64,000 bases of DNA from Acidimicrobiia bacterium (lineage in GTDB: Bacteria; Actinomycetota; Acidimicrobiia; IMCC26256; PALSA-555), in the NCBI GenBank assembly GCA_040881685.1, contig JBBECS010000016.1:62001-126000 (forward strand). The letters are read 5' to 3'. The position numbers and the translations under genes are program-made. Of the stretch, positions 1-8,979 are shown piece after piece. The notes below the pieces were generated by a model. That model made no database searches. It saw nothing but the letters and a program-made list of their open reading frames with translations, and was not told the DNA's origin. Each line of letters opens with the position of its first letter. Within the stretch, counting starts at the first letter, position 1.

Positions 1-60
1 CCCGACCCCGCCGATCTGGATGATCGAAACGAGACCGCGGCCGGAGCCGCGACGTCGTGA
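1..60 (+). CDS. C-terminal end of an upstream gene (partial)
   Basis: Frame 1 is open from the first base and ends at a TGA at 58-60, giving a tail that finishes in ETAAGAATS. The stop overlaps the GTG start of the acyltransferase at 57 in a GTGA arrangement, the same 4-base coupling used repeatedly in this genome, which is why I take it as the end of a real gene. Nothing can be said about its function from 19 residues. Confidence 0.45.
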   Translation, partial: PDPADLDDRNETAAGAATS

Positions 61-1295
61 CCACGACGGCGCGGGCCACGGAGGCGCGCACGTCGCGCTT
101 TCCGTGCTTCGATGGCTTCCGGGCCATCGCTGCGCTCGGCGTGGTTGTCAATCACGTCGGCTTCTTCAGCGGGAAGAACGTTCGCAGCGACACGTTCGGA
201 CCGTTCCTGGCGCGCCTCGACATCGGCGTCGCCATCTTCTTTCTGATCTCGGGGTTCCTGCTGTACCGGCCCTTCGTCGACCGGATCTTCGCTGGCACGA
301 AGAGCCCGGCGCTCGGTTCGTTCCTCAAGCGTCGGGCGTTGCGGATCTTCCCGGCCTACTGGGTGTGCCTCATCGTCGTGATCTTCGTGTTCGAGTTCCA
401 GACGGTGGACGTGAAGGGGTTCTTCCTCCACTTCAGCTTGCTGCAGATCTACAGCCACGACCACATCATCGGCGGCCCGGTACAGCAAGCATGGACCCTT
501 GCCGTCGAGATCACCTTCTATCTGTTCCTCCCGTTCTACGCGTGGCTCACGGCGCGCTTCACATGCGGCACGCGCAACGCGTTGCGCGTACAGCTCTGGG
601 GTGCCGCGATCTTGTACGCGATCAGTGTCCTCTACCGAGGCTTGTTGTACGCGACCAACGTCGAGGACACCGGCCGGTACCGCAGCTGGCTCCCTGGGTA
701 CTTCGACTACTTCGCGCTGGGGATCCTTCTCGCCGTCGCGAGCGCATGGGTCGCCCGGTCGGGTCGTCGAGAGTGGTCGTTCACCGCCTCCCGGGCGTTC
801 CCGTGGGTGTGCTGGACGATCTCACTGGTGATGTTCGTCATCGTCTCCAAAGGCATCGACCTCCAACCGGCCCCGGCGGAGCTCACGACGCGCAACGGGA
901 TCCAGGTCATCACCGACCTCCCGTTCGGCAAGGAGTTCGGGCTCCAGTTCTTCTACAGCACGGCCGCGTTCTTCTTCCTCTTACCCGGGGTGTTCGGACC
1001 CCAGGACCGCGGCCTCATCCGGCGCTTCCTCAGGAATCCGGTGATCGTCTGGCTTGGACTCATCTCCTACGGGATCTACCTCTGGCACGAAGCCGCGCTC
1101 GACGGGTACGCGAAGTGGACCGACACGCAGCCGTTCGCCGGCAACTTCTCGTCGATGCTTCCCGCGACGCTGGGAGCCACGCTCGTGGTCGCCGCGATCA
1201 GCTACTACCTGATCGAGCGTCCCGCGCTTGGTCTGAAGGACCGACCCCTCTGGCGCGCGCCACGTCCTCCAGCCGATGCCGAACCCGCCCCGTGA
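57..1295 (+). CDS. Acyltransferase 3 family membrane protein
   Basis: A 412-residue integral membrane protein of the acyltransferase-3 (OafA/YrhL-like) family, which moves acyl groups onto cell-surface sugars. The N-terminal family signature is clear: DGFRAIAALGVVVNHVGFF at about residues 20-38, with the conserved Asn-His pair. Roughly ten hydrophobic segments follow and the charged tail is short, so the extra SGNH domain found in longer relatives is absent. GTG start overlapping the previous stop. The genes downstream are envelope glycosylation functions, so the acceptor is probably a cell-wall glycan or glycolipid (inference). Confidence 0.85.
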   Translation: MTTTARATEARTSRFPCFDGFRAIAALGVVVNHVGFFSGKNVRSDTFGPFLARLDIGVAIFFLISGFLLYRPFVDRIFAGTKSPALGSFLKRRALRIFPAYWVCLIVVIFVFEFQTVDVKGFFLHFSLLQIYSHDHIIGGPVQQAWTLAVEITFYLFLPFYAWLTARFTCGTRNALRVQLWGAAILYAISVLYRGLLYATNVEDTGRYRSWLPGYFDYFALGILLAVASAWVARSGRREWSFTASRAFPWVCWTISLVMFVIVSKGIDLQPAPAELTTRNGIQVITDLPFGKEFGLQFFYSTAAFFFLLPGVFGPQDRGLIRRFLRNPVIVWLGLISYGIYLWHEAALDGYAKWTDTQPFAGNFSSMLPATLGATLVVAAISYYLIERPALGLKDRPLWRAPRPPADAEPAP

Positions 1296-1326
1296 CGGGG
1301 CCCGTCACCTAGAGTCCTTCACTTCC

Positions 1327-3039
1327 ATGGGCGCGGTGACGACGACCAAGTCAAAGTCTGCTCCCTCGGCCGGGAGCGGCACGACCTGGCGCAACCTCTC
1401 TCCCCGCTCCCTCGATCTGATCGCCTTCGCCATCCTCGCGGCGGGGTTCTTGCTGCCCCTCCGAGGCTTGCTCGGCAGCCCCGGCGCGCCGATGGAAGAG
1501 GGCTTCATGCTCGTGTTCCCCGAGCGCGTGCTCGCGGGCGACATTCCCAACAAGGACTTCCTGCACCTCTACGGCCCGGGCAGCCTGTGGGTGCTTGCCG
1601 CCGTCTACAAGGTGTTCGGCACGACGCTCGTCACCGAGCGACTCTTCGGGTTGATCCAGGAAGCGGCCGTCGTCTTCGGGATCTACTTCATCGTGCGTCC
1701 GTGGGGCCGCACGACCGCGCTCGGATGTGCACTCGTGTCGCTGCTCATCATCCTCGAACCGCACGGCCTCGTCGCCATGCCCTGGGTCGGCGCACTTGGC
1801 CTTGGGGTCTTCGGCATCGTTGCCGGCATCGCGAGTCGCGACGCAGGCGACTCACAACGAGGCCGACGCCTGGCGTTGACGTGCGGCCTGTTGTTCGGCC
1901 TAGCACTGCTCTACCGGATTGATCTCGTGATCGCGATCACCCTCGCGTCGCTCGCGCTTGCATCGGGTGTCGGCGCAGCGGTGCGCAAGCGCTTCGCGCT
2001 CGGGCTCACGATTGGCTTGTTCCCGTACCTCATCCACGTGGCCACCGCGGGACTCGAGAACGTGGTGCAAGGGATGCTCATCGACCCCGTCGTGCACCTT
2101 CGCGGCGGTCGGGCGCTCCCGATCCCGCCGAACTGGAACGTCTTCGACAGCGACGTTCAGTTCGTCGCCGACTTCATCAAGCTTCCGTGGCCGATCCCGC
2201 GCCTGGACGGGCCGGCCCAGATCAGCCTCTGGTTCTTCGGACTGCTCGGATCCCTCGTCTTCGTGGCCGTGGTCGCGATCTGGGCCGTGCGCCGCGACCG
2301 CACGTCGCCGCGTGCTCGCGTGCTGCTCGCGGCAGCAGGGTTCAGTGTCGGCCTCATCCCGCAAGCCCTCCAGCGGCCCGACCCCACCCACCTCGCCTGG
2401 GTGGCGTGTGTCGGGATGGCGTTCGTGCCGGTGGCGGCCGTCGAGGTCATCCAGGCGCGGCGCCCGGGTTGGGGTCGGCGACCGGTCGCGTTGGTGGTCG
2501 GAGCCGCGTTCCTGCTCGGCCTCACGCTGGTCATCCCCAACTACACGCTGCGCAGCTACGCGGACTTCACGGCGCAGACCTTCGGCGAGCACGTCGACTC
2601 GCACCCCATGAAGAACGGCGGACGCACCTTCTACAACGGCAATGAAGCAAATGCGAAGGCCGCCAACAAGATGTTCAAGGTGATCAATCGCATCACGAAA
2701 CCCGGTGATCGCCTCTTTGTCGGATCAAAGGACTTGCGGAAAGCGCCGCTCAGCGAAGCGTCGTTCTATTTCCTTCTTCCCGACTTGCCTCCGGCCACCT
2801 ATTACATCGAGATGGATCCGGGCATCGCGAACGCTCCCGACTCCGGCCTCGCGGACGAGGTGCGGAACTCCGACATCCTCATCCTGTCTTCGACATGGGA
2901 GATCTGGGATGAACCGAACGACTCGCGCAAGTTCGGACCGAACGAACCGAACGAAGTCGTGCGCGACGAGTTCTGCCTGGTCGACAAGTTCGGGCCTCAC
3001 TACTACCTGTACCAGCACTGCCGCGGAGGCGCACGGTAG
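1327..3039 (+). CDS. GT-C-like polytopic membrane protein
   Basis: About 570 residues with ten or more membrane spans and a soluble C-terminal part. The first loop carries an acidic pair (EE in APMEEGFMLVFPERVLAGD) followed by KDFLHLYGPGSLW. That is where polyprenol-phosphate-dependent GT-C transferases (PMT/ArnT/RgtA types) hold their catalytic acid and sugar-binding loop. The frame is open from 1276, but I prefer ATG 1327 because the earlier start lies inside the acyltransferase. It is followed after 9 bp by a polyprenol-phosphate-mannose synthase, which would supply the lipid-linked sugar donor. Family assignment is moderate; the exact transferase family is not resolved. Confidence 0.65.
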   Translation: MGAVTTTKSKSAPSAGSGTTWRNLSPRSLDLIAFAILAAGFLLPLRGLLGSPGAPMEEGFMLVFPERVLAGDIPNKDFLHLYGPGSLWVLAAVYKVFGTTLVTERLFGLIQEAAVVFGIYFIVRPWGRTTALGCALVSLLIILEPHGLVAMPWVGALGLGVFGIVAGIASRDAGDSQRGRRLALTCGLLFGLALLYRIDLVIAITLASLALASGVGAAVRKRFALGLTIGLFPYLIHVATAGLENVVQGMLIDPVVHLRGGRALPIPPNWNVFDSDVQFVADFIKLPWPIPRLDGPAQISLWFFGLLGSLVFVAVVAIWAVRRDRTSPRARVLLAAAGFSVGLIPQALQRPDPTHLAWVACVGMAFVPVAAVEVIQARRPGWGRRPVALVVGAAFLLGLTLVIPNYTLRSYADFTAQTFGEHVDSHPMKNGGRTFYNGNEANAKAANKMFKVINRITKPGDRLFVGSKDLRKAPLSEASFYFLLPDLPPATYYIEMDPGIANAPDSGLADEVRNSDILILSSTWEIWDEPNDSRKFGPNEPNEVVRDEFCLVDKFGPHYYLYQHCRGGAR

Positions 3040-3048
3040 CCTTCCTCG

Positions 3049-3840
3049 GTGCGCACGCTGGTCATCACGCCGACGTACCAAGAGGCCGAGAACATCGAGC
3101 AGTTTCTGAGGCTGGCGCGCGCCGCGGCACCCGACGCGGACATCCTCGTCGTCGACGACACCAGCCCTGATGGCACGGGCGCCATCGCCGAGCGCGTCGG
3201 CAAGGAGCTGGGACGCGTGAGCGTATTGCACCGGCCGAAGAAGGAAGGCCTCGGCGAAGCGTACCGCGAAGCGTTCTCGCTGGCACTCGGACAGGACTAC
3301 GACCGGCTCGTGCAGATCGACGCAGACCTGTCGCACGACCCCGCCGTCATCCCGAAGCTCCTCGCGGTGGTCGAGAGCGGCGCCGACGTGGCCGTTGGGT
3401 CGCGGTACGTCGCCGGGGGCCAGATCCCCCACTGGCCGTGGTTCCGACGCGCGTTGTCGCGCTACGGCAACCGTTACGCCGGATTCGTGCTGGGGATCAA
3501 GATGCGCGACGCCACGTCGGGGTACCGCGCCTATCGAGCCGACACCTTGCGCGAGCTCGACCTCGGCTCCACCCGCGCCAAGGGGTACGGGTTCCAGATC
3601 GAGACCGCGTACCGCGTGCACCGCGCTGGCGGGAAGGCCGACGAGTACCCCATCGTGTTCACCGACCGCGTCCGCGGCTATTCCAAGATGACCTGGGGCA
3701 TCTTCGCCGAGGAGCTCCTGCTGGTCACCTGGTGGGGCGTACGCGACCGCATCTTCCGTCGCCGGCGTTCGTCACGGGCTCCGACGGAAGCGAATCACGC
3801 AGTTCCAGGACAGCACCTCTCGGATGCCGGGGACGCGTGA
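3049..3840 (+). CDS. Polyprenol-monophosphomannose synthase (GT2)
   Basis: A 263-residue GT2 transferase of the Dpm1/Ppm1 type, which makes polyprenyl-phosphate-mannose at the inner face of the membrane. The N-terminus VITPTYQEAENIEQFL, the nucleotide-binding DDTSPDGTG, the QIDADLSHDP (DAD) metal site and the RYVAGG loop are all in family order. There is no C-terminal membrane or Lnt domain, so it is the stand-alone actinobacterial synthase form. GTG start. Its last 69 bp overlap the convergent methyltransferase, so the final 20 or so residues are probably a non-conserved tail. Confidence 0.88.
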   Translation: MRTLVITPTYQEAENIEQFLRLARAAAPDADILVVDDTSPDGTGAIAERVGKELGRVSVLHRPKKEGLGEAYREAFSLALGQDYDRLVQIDADLSHDPAVIPKLLAVVESGADVAVGSRYVAGGQIPHWPWFRRALSRYGNRYAGFVLGIKMRDATSGYRAYRADTLRELDLGSTRAKGYGFQIETAYRVHRAGGKADEYPIVFTDRVRGYSKMTWGIFAEELLLVTWWGVRDRIFRRRRSSRAPTEANHAVPGQHLSDAGDA

Positions 3841-4515
3841 GATGAACCGCGCCCACGGCCAGTACCTCGGCTCGACGCGCTCGACGCGCAGATCGTCACG
3901 CGCCCTCACGTAGCGCAGCGTCGGACCGATGTGCACCGCGAAGAGGCCCTCCCCGTACCGGTTCTTGCGGGGAGGACCATGGAACCGCTCGTAGAGCTTC
4001 GGGCCGAGGCGAGGACCAAGGAACTGGTACGGCGTCATGTCGTGCCCTCCCCACGGGGAGTACCAGTTGGTCCACGACAGGTACCCCCAGCCGCCCGGTC
4101 GAAGGATCCGCTCCATGTCCCGGATCACTGATTGCGCGTCGCGGGCATGCTCGAGGAGGTTCGAGCAGAACACGCCGTCGACGCACGCGTCGCGCAACGG
4201 GAGCTGACCGGCATCGCCGATCACCGCGCCCTTCGGCGGCGCTCCGCCCGCCATGAGCTCCTCGCGCGACCCCTCCAGCGGGACGACGAACGCCCCTCGC
4301 TCGCGGAACGCCAGCGCGTAGTAGCCGGGACCGCACCCCAGGTCTGCGATCGTGCGACCTTCGAGTGCGCCGTACCGGCGCTCGAGGTCGACCACGGCCT
4401 CCTTCGCAAGCAGCGAGTAGAACGGAGCCGGATTCTCTTTCTCGTCGCGCCAGAGTCGGAAGAGCTCGCGCGTCCGCGCCAAGCCCCGCTTCCGCTCTTC
4501 TTCAACGGCACGCAC
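3772..4515 (-). CDS. Class I SAM-dependent methyltransferase
   Basis: A 247-residue methyltransferase with motif I IADLGCGPGYYALAF, the acidic post-I region, GDAGQLPLRD (motif II region) and RILRPGGWGYLSW (motif III). The substrate is not evident. The frame extends upstream to 4614, but GTG at 4515 is preferred: it gives a clean N-terminus (RAVEEERKRGL) and lies 11 bp after the stop of the upstream gene at 4527. Placed next to envelope glycosyl and acyl transferases it may modify a glycolipid (inference). It overlaps the convergent mannose synthase by 69 bp. Confidence 0.8.
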   Translation of the reverse strand: MRAVEEERKRGLARTRELFRLWRDEKENPAPFYSLLAKEAVVDLERRYGALEGRTIADLGCGPGYYALAFRERGAFVVPLEGSREELMAGGAPPKGAVIGDAGQLPLRDACVDGVFCSNLLEHARDAQSVIRDMERILRPGGWGYLSWTNWYSPWGGHDMTPYQFLGPRLGPKLYERFHGPPRKNRYGEGLFAVHIGPTLRYVRARDDLRVERVEPRYWPWARFISRVPGIREVLSWNCVIRFRRSP

Positions 4516-4526
4516 GGACGCTGACG

Positions 4527-5216
4527 CTACCGCTGCGCGGGTGGCGTCTTCCCGATGCGCTCGTACGCCTCGTCGGGGACATCGGCCACATCCTTGTAGA
4601 TGTGGTGAACACAACGCTCGCCCGGCTTCTCGGGTGGGTACTCCACACTCGTTGGCGCGTCACCCCACTCGACGGCTTGGATCTCGTTGTTGACCGAGCA
4701 GTGGGCGCAGTACACCCAGAGCTCATCACGCATGAACGTTCGACCGCTCTTCTCGCGCAACTTCATGTAGGGGTGCTCGCCCTCGTACTTGCCGCCATCG
4801 ATGAGCATCCCGCCGCTGCCGCACTTGAACGACAGGATGATCTTCTCGTCGTCCTCTTCGACGTCGACTTCGCCCATGTTGCCGAGCATGGCGCGAGCGA
4901 TGACCTTGGCGCGGGCCGCGGCCGGGAGCGACCCCCACTCAGTGCCGGTGTCGCGGCGGGGCCGCACGAACTCGTCACCCGTCTTGCGGAGCGCTCGCTC
5001 GACCGCCTCTTCTCCCATCTCCTCACCGATGAACGTGAGCAGCGAGGTGATCCAGTTGATCGAGTACTCCTTGAGACCTCTCCACTGCTCCACGGCGCGA
5101 TCGATCAGCGCTGCGGCCTCGTCGTGGTTGCCACGCCCGAGAGCGATCTTCGCCTGCTCCCAGAGCGGAGTGCGCATGCGCGCGATGTCGGCCGGGCTGA
5201 GCTCGTGTTCGGGCAT
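4527..5216 (-). CDS. Conserved hypothetical protein with Cys-rich C-terminal half
   Basis: 229 residues. An N-terminal helical part (a repeat-like segment around AKIALGRGNHDEAAALIDRAV) precedes a C-terminal region with FKCGSGG, YCAHCS and RCVHHIY, which looks like a metal-binding or zinc-ribbon arrangement. I do not recognise the family. ATG 5216 is preferred over the ATG at 5231 because a GGAGG ribosome site lies 8 nt before it. It is 21 bp downstream of, and co-directional with, the acyl-CoA dehydrogenase, so it may be co-transcribed. No signal peptide or membrane segment. Confidence 0.6.
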   Translation of the reverse strand: MPEHELSPADIARMRTPLWEQAKIALGRGNHDEAAALIDRAVEQWRGLKEYSINWITSLLTFIGEEMGEEAVERALRKTGDEFVRPRRDTGTEWGSLPAAARAKVIARAMLGNMGEVDVEEDDEKIILSFKCGSGGMLIDGGKYEGEHPYMKLREKSGRTFMRDELWVYCAHCSVNNEIQAVEWGDAPTSVEYPPEKPGERCVHHIYKDVADVPDEAYERIGKTPPAQR

Positions 5217-5237
5217 CTGGTCCCCCTCCACCGCTTT

Positions 5238-6431
5238 CTACGCCCTGGGCAATCCGAGCACGCGCTCGGCGATGATGTTCCGTTGGATCTCACTCGTTCC
5301 GCCGGGAATCGTGCCTGCGAACGAACGCAGGTACTGCTCGATCCACGCGCCGTCGCGCCACATCTTTGGACCCAAGTGGTCCACGTCGAGCGCGTCGTGC
5401 CCTTGCACCTCGCTCCCGGCGAGCAGCAGCCGCTGGAGGGTCTCGCTGCCGTACAGCTTGAGCAACGAGTGCTCGGGCGCCGACTTGCCCGCCATGACCT
5501 TGGAGAGACCGCGGTACCCCATCAGCGTCTGCGCCTGCGTGTCCACGTAGAAGCCGCCGAGCATGTCGCGAAAGTGGGCGTCGTCACGCAGTGGATGCCC
5601 GTCGTTCCCGGCGCGGTCGCCGAACTTCAGCATCTCCTGGAACGCTCGCTGTGCGGCGTACGCGTGATCGATCCACAGCATGGCGCGCTCGTGTGAGAGC
5701 GATCCCTGCGTGAGCGCCCACCCGTTGTTGAGATCACCGAGGAGCTGGTCCTTCGGCACGATCGCATCGGTGAAGAAGACCTCGTTGAAGTCGTAGTAGT
5801 TGGGCTCACTCAGCTCGGAGAACGGGCGGGCTTCGACGCCCGGGCTGTGCATGTCGATGAGGAGCACGCTGATGCCCTTGTGCTTGGGTACGTCGGAGTC
5901 CGTGCGCACGTAGCACATGCACCAGTCGGCGTGGTGGGCACCCGACGTCCACACCTTCTGACCGTTGACGACGAAGTGGTCGCCGTCGAGCACAGCCCGA
6001 GTCTTGAGGCTCGCGAGGTCGCTGCCGGCGCCCGGCTCGCTCATCCCGAGGCACCAGGCGACCTCGGCGCGCAGCGTGGGGAGCAACCACCGCTCCCGTT
6101 GCTCGGGCGTGCCGTAGTCGAGCAGCGACGGCGAGATGATGCCGAGACCTTGCGGATTCAGGCTGCGCGGGATCTCTCGCTGCGTGAGCTCTTCGAAGTA
6201 GATCATCTGCTCCGAAGCTGTGGCGTTGCGCCCACCAAGCTCGGGCGGCCATCCCGGAACGAGCCATCCCGCGTCGAACAGTGTGCGCTGCCATTCGCGC
6301 GCCCAGTCGGTCAGGAACGCGCTCGACTGCTTCGGCTCGTTCAGGAGCTCGCGCGCCGGCGCGTTCGCCTCGAGCCACCCCACGAGCTCAGCGCGAAAAG
6401 ACTCCTCCGCATCGCCATACCGCAGTCGCAC
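5238..6431 (-). CDS. Acyl-CoA dehydrogenase, large-type subunit
   Basis: 397 residues with the flavoprotein acyl-CoA dehydrogenase signatures WCLGMSEPGAGSDLASL and GQKVWTSGAHHADW, and the C-terminal GGTSEIQRNIIAERVLGLPR. The frame runs on upstream to 6758, but GTG 6431 gives the normal family N-terminus (RYGDAEESFRAELVGWL). The divergent partner at 6562 is a second, shorter dehydrogenase. In actinobacteria such adjacent pairs (FadE28/FadE29 type) form alpha2beta2 enzymes acting on bulky CoA thioesters such as steroid side chains, so the two probably work as one enzyme (inference). Confidence 0.9.
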   Translation of the reverse strand: MRLRYGDAEESFRAELVGWLEANAPARELLNEPKQSSAFLTDWAREWQRTLFDAGWLVPGWPPELGGRNATASEQMIYFEELTQREIPRSLNPQGLGIISPSLLDYGTPEQRERWLLPTLRAEVAWCLGMSEPGAGSDLASLKTRAVLDGDHFVVNGQKVWTSGAHHADWCMCYVRTDSDVPKHKGISVLLIDMHSPGVEARPFSELSEPNYYDFNEVFFTDAIVPKDQLLGDLNNGWALTQGSLSHERAMLWIDHAYAAQRAFQEMLKFGDRAGNDGHPLRDDAHFRDMLGGFYVDTQAQTLMGYRGLSKVMAGKSAPEHSLLKLYGSETLQRLLLAGSEVQGHDALDVDHLGPKMWRDGAWIEQYLRSFAGTIPGGTSEIQRNIIAERVLGLPRA

Positions 6432-6561
6432 GCCGGGAACGGTACTCGGTAACGTCAGCAGCGCCGCAGGCTCGACGCGACGCGGCGACCGAAGGGAGCT
6501 CGCCCAGCGAGCGAACGTCCGCGAGCCGGGTATCCCGGCTCGCAGAGAGCGAGCGAGACAA
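6432..6561. promoter_or_regulatory. Divergent promoter region with a 10-bp inverted repeat
   Basis: This 130-bp gap lies between the two divergently transcribed acyl-CoA dehydrogenase genes. It contains a perfect 10-bp inverted repeat, GCGAGCCGGG at 6521-6530 and CCCGGCTCGC at 6534-6543, separated by TAT. A TetR-like operator is the natural guess for such a site in a fatty-acid or steroid locus. It could also be a transcript hairpin, as it lies 18 bp before the TTG start. The flanks also contain short GAGCGA-type runs resembling the intergenic repeat described elsewhere. Confidence 0.45.
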
Positions 6562-7677
6562 TTGGATTTCGAATTCTCAGCCGAGCAAGAGGCGCTGCGC
6601 GACAGTGTGCGCAAGTTCCTTGCTGATCGTGCACCGCTGACGCACGTGCGCGAGATGCTCGATGACGATCGCGGCACGACCGACGCGGTGTGGCGCGGCC
6701 TCGCCGATCTGGGCGCGACGGGCCTTCTCGTACCCGAAGCCCACGGCGGCACGGGCATGGGAATGGTCGACGCCGCCGTCGTGCTCGAGGAGCTCGGCCG
6801 GGCGGTGAACCCCGGCCCGTACGCGTCGTCAGCGATCGGTGCGGTCAGCCTGGTCCTGCTCGCCGGTACCGACGACGATTACCAAGCCCTGTTGCCCGCA
6901 CTCGCCTCCGGAGACCGCATCGGCACCGTCGCGCTCTACGAGCCGGACCGACGGAACGAGTGGCGCACCACTCACACCACCGCGACTGCGGACGGTGACA
7001 ACTGGCGCGTCGATGGGCGCAAGGTGCACGTGCCCGACGCGATGGCGGCCGACGTGCTGCTCGTCACCGCGACCAAACCGGAGAGCGCGCTCGGCGTCTT
7101 CGTCGTGGAACACGCGGCCACGGGTGTGACCATCACGCCAACGCCGACCGTTGACGGGAGTCGCAAGCAAGGCGAGGTGACGCTGGAAGGTGCCGTTGCC
7201 CACAGGCTCGGTGGCGCAGACGCGGTCGAGGCGCTCGGGACCACGCTCGATCGGTTGCACGCGGGCGCGGTGGTCGACGGCGTAGGCGCTGCCGCGCAGG
7301 CACTCGAGATCTCGGTGGAGTACGCCAAGGAGCGCAAGCAGTTCGGCGTACCGATCGGTTCGTTCCAGGCCGTGCAGCACCTGTGCACCGACATGCTGCG
7401 CGCGGTCGAGCTCGCACGCGCCGCCGGGTACTACGCGTGCTGGGCCGCCGATGCTGCGGACACCGACGAGCGGCACCGCGCCGCCACGATGGCGCTCGCC
7501 TTCGCGGCCGACGAGCTGTACGGCGTCGGCGCGAGTGCGGTGCAGGTGCACGCCGGCATCGGGTACACGTGGGAGCACGACATCGGGCTCTTCTACAAGC
7601 GCTTGCTCACGCTCCAGCAAACCGGTGGCGGCACGGTCGACCAGCTCGAAGAGCTCGCGTCGATCGCGCTCGCCTAG
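6562..7677 (+). CDS. Acyl-CoA dehydrogenase, small-type subunit
   Basis: 371 residues beginning DFEFSAEQEALRDSVRKFLADRAP, the usual N-terminus of the family. LARDWASREG-type catalytic segments are weak here, while the C-terminal GIGYTWEHDIGLFYKR is typical of the smaller partner in FadE pairs. The frame is open far upstream, but only the TTG at 6562 gives the family start. Its TAG stop overlaps that of the convergent thiolase in a CTAG. Partner of the dehydrogenase at 5238-6431 (inference from divergence and subunit type). Confidence 0.87.
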   Translation: MDFEFSAEQEALRDSVRKFLADRAPLTHVREMLDDDRGTTDAVWRGLADLGATGLLVPEAHGGTGMGMVDAAVVLEELGRAVNPGPYASSAIGAVSLVLLAGTDDDYQALLPALASGDRIGTVALYEPDRRNEWRTTHTTATADGDNWRVDGRKVHVPDAMAADVLLVTATKPESALGVFVVEHAATGVTITPTPTVDGSRKQGEVTLEGAVAHRLGGADAVEALGTTLDRLHAGAVVDGVGAAAQALEISVEYAKERKQFGVPIGSFQAVQHLCTDMLRAVELARAAGYYACWAADAADTDERHRAATMALAFAADELYGVGASAVQVHAGIGYTWEHDIGLFYKRLLTLQQTGGGTVDQLEELASIALA

Positions 7678-8891
7678 CCAGACTTCGTCAGCAACAGGGT
7701 GCCCGCCATGGGGCCGCCGCCGGCGCAAGCGACGCCGACTTCGGGGTTGTTGGGGACCTGACGGTCGCCGGCTTCATCCCACAGCTGCACGCACGCCTCA
7801 TGCAGGAAGCCGAAGCCGTGGAGTCGACCGGCTGACAGCTGGCCACCGTTCGTGTTGAGCGGGAGCTCACCGTCGAGCGCGATGCGCTGCCCGCCTTCGA
7901 TGAACGCCCCGGCCTCGCCCTTCTTACAGAAGCCCATGCCTTCGAGCCACGCGACCGTGATGAACGAGAAGCCGTCGTACATCTCGGCCACGTCCACGTC
8001 GGTCGGCTTGAGGTCGGTGCGCTTCCAGAGCTCCTTGCCGGCGTCCTGCGCGGGCATCGAAGTGAGATCGTGGTACTGGTCCCACGAGGGACGCCCGTGC
8101 AGCGCGGTGGCGACAGCCTCCACGTTGATCGGTGGTTTGCGCAGGTCGGCGACGGTGTCTCGACGCGACACGATCATCGCGGTGCCGCCGTCACACGGGA
8201 CATCGCAGTCGTACAGGCACAACGGGGTCGAGATCATGCGCGCTGACAGGTAGTCGTCGAGCGTCATCGGGTCGGTGTAGATCGCCTTGGGGTTCAGCGC
8301 CGCGTTCTTCCGGGCGTTCACCGCGATCTGCCCCAGCTGCTCACGCGTCGTCCCGTACTCGTGGAAGTGCCGCTGGGCGTACATCGCGATCCACGTCGCG
8401 GCCGACGGCACCGAGAACGGCAGGAGCCATTCCATGAAGCCGCTGGCCTTGAACGACGTGGTCGTGCTCCCGCCGCCCGGCATCACTGCCGCGCGCCCAC
8501 CTTTGCCCTGCGCGCTTCCTTCGAACACGCTGCGCCAGACGAGCACGTGCTTGCACAGCCCGGCGGCCACTGCGAAGCAGGCGTTCACCACTGCGCCGAG
8601 CTGACCCGGTTGCTCAAAGCCGCCCGTGAACCAGTTGACCTCGAGCCGCAGCGCATCGTGCACGTCGGTGATCCCACCGCCCGAGAAGCCTTGCGGCCCG
8701 CCGGCCCCGGGATACGTGGACAGCCCGTCGATGTCGGTCGTGGTCAGGCCGGCGTTCTCGATCGCGGCGAGGCACGCATCGATCGTCAGCTCGAGCGGGT
8801 CGCGGAACAGCCGGCGGCCGATGTCGGATTGCCCGACACCGCTGATGACCGCGCGCCGTTCCCCGATGAGGTCGGTTGCCTCGGAGGCCAC
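7674..8891 (-). CDS. Thiolase-fold protein of the Ltp (lipid-transfer/aldolase) type
   Basis: 405 residues with a thiolase fold (AVISGVGQSDIGRRLFRDP at the N-terminus, CAGGGPMAG near the C-terminus). The usual GHPxGATG histidine motif is replaced by GGQLSAGRLHGFGFLHEA, as in the Ltp2-like subgroup rather than true thiolases. Ltp2 pairs with a DUF35 domain and acts as a retro-aldolase removing the last side-chain unit in sterol catabolism. A DUF35 gene lies directly upstream here, which fits that model. GTG start preceded by GAAGGAG and, further up, the purine-rich intergenic repeat. Confidence 0.8.
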   Translation of the reverse strand: MASEATDLIGERRAVISGVGQSDIGRRLFRDPLELTIDACLAAIENAGLTTTDIDGLSTYPGAGGPQGFSGGGITDVHDALRLEVNWFTGGFEQPGQLGAVVNACFAVAAGLCKHVLVWRSVFEGSAQGKGGRAAVMPGGGSTTTSFKASGFMEWLLPFSVPSAATWIAMYAQRHFHEYGTTREQLGQIAVNARKNAALNPKAIYTDPMTLDDYLSARMISTPLCLYDCDVPCDGGTAMIVSRRDTVADLRKPPINVEAVATALHGRPSWDQYHDLTSMPAQDAGKELWKRTDLKPTDVDVAEMYDGFSFITVAWLEGMGFCKKGEAGAFIEGGQRIALDGELPLNTNGGQLSAGRLHGFGFLHEACVQLWDEAGDRQVPNNPEVGVACAGGGPMAGTLLLTKSG

Positions 8892-8912
8892 TACTTCTCC
8901 TTCACTCTTGGT

Positions 8913-8979
8913 GCTGCTCCCACTCCGCTACTTCCGCTCACTTCGCTCGCTCCATTCGCTCCGTTCGCAGCACCGCTCG
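8913..8979 (-). repeat. Intergenic GAGCG-type repeat, copy D
   Basis: On the minus strand this gap contains CGGAAGTAGCGGAGTGGGAG preceded by several GAGCGA/AACGGAGCGAATGG units. The same string occurs upstream of the genes at 13534, 46796 and 61118. Here it lies between the DUF35 gene and the Ltp-type gene, inside an apparent operon, about 20-90 bp before the GTG start. Confidence 0.7.

Noticed and set aside
1276-1326. Earlier start for the GT-C-like protein
   Set aside because: Lies inside the acyltransferase gene and adds a Pro/Arg-rich tail without family support.
4365-5696. Plus-strand open frame of 443 codons
   Set aside because: Shadow of the methyltransferase, hypothetical protein and acyl-CoA dehydrogenase genes on the minus strand.
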